A stretch of 64,000 nt of DNA, from the NCBI GenBank assembly GCA_963575645.1, contig OY754468.1, positions 48,495,665 to 48,559,664 of the forward strand. The letters run 5' to 3'. Below the pieces are notes generated by a model that ran no database searches, had not been told where the DNA came from, and was given only the letters and a program-made list of their open reading frames with translations. The DNA comes from Xanthostigma xanthostigma (Eukaryota; Arthropoda; Insecta; Raphidioptera; Raphidiidae). Numbering within the stretch: the first letter of the stretch is position 1; the number at the start of each line of letters is the position of its first letter. Position numbers and translations under genes: made by a program. Positions 63,920 through 64,000 of the stretch are shown piece after piece.

Positions 63920-64000
63920 ATCAAAAAAACATCAGCCAGGATCCAAAGCTAACGGGAAAGGCCTCTCAATTCCGGAACAAACGATGCAAAAATCAAGACG
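63920..64000 (+). CDS. tej: Tejas/TDRD5-like protein, exon 3 (cut by window end)
   Basis: Acceptor TTCATTTCAG. The first base completes an Arg codon, followed by SKKHQPGSKANGKGLSIPEQ and TMQKSR, a basic, low-complexity linker as expected between the LOTUS and Tudor domains of this family. The frame is open to the end of the window. Confidence 0.78.

Overview
This is a gene-poor, AT-rich (by eye roughly two thirds A+T), repeat-saturated stretch of a eukaryotic nuclear genome, almost certainly an insect. Two of its repeat types, Helitrons ending in CTAG/T and short SINE-like tRNA relics, resemble those common in moths and butterflies, so Lepidoptera is my best guess. Nothing in the window proves the order. 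There are no operons, CRISPR arrays or bacterial features.

Two host genes can be read through their splice sites. (1) On the minus strand, seven coding exons between 47958 and 1734 encode 443 residues of an RluA-type pseudouridine synthase, the RPUSD2 family. The exons join in frame with consensus GT/AG ends and contain the HRLDRLTSG active-site motif. Introns here reach about 17 kb. The first coding exon(s) lie upstream of 47958 and the last exon was not found below 1734. (2) On the plus strand at the right end, a TATA/initiator-like promoter and three exons (the third cut by the window edge) encode the N-terminal LOTUS domain of a TDRD5/Tejas-like germline piRNA-pathway protein.

Almost everything else is mobile-element debris. 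It includes Tigger/pogo-like, Tc1/mariner-like, hAT, piggyBac/TTAA-flanked, ISL2EU-related and Helitron elements, a tRNA-derived SINE, Penelope-like palindromes and many long fold-back (hairpin) MITEs. Several insertions can be dated relative to each other because an empty copy of the target repeat is present elsewhere in the window: hAT in a local repeat, mariner in a Penelope-like palindrome, piggyBac in a Helitron, ISL2EU in an unclassified TTGG...CGTC element that itself sits in another repeat, and the same TTGG element in a mariner copy.

Layout: 1-2 kb Tigger MITE and Penelope-like repeat; 1.7-8 kb four RPUSD2 exons with fold-back elements between them; 8-16.5 kb intron; 16.5 kb exon; 16.6-33.8 kb large intron (hAT, pogo, Helitrons, piggyBac, tandem-repeat-bearing Tigger); 33.9-34.1 kb exon; 34-47.9 kb intron (SINE, orphan 138-aa ORF, mariner, TTAA element, nested ISL2EU); 47.9 kb exon; 48-61.6 kb upstream/intergenic or further intron (paired Helentron-like elements, Tigger, Helitron); 61.7-64 kb Tejas-like gene.

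The most unusual pattern is a shared motif, C-U/C-GAAGA + one A/U + hairpin + CGAAACG, found in five otherwise unrelated palindromic or dispersed families. It resembles a hammerhead ribozyme core (CUGANGA ... GAAA), as expected of Penelope-like element termini, but with a systematic one-base insertion.
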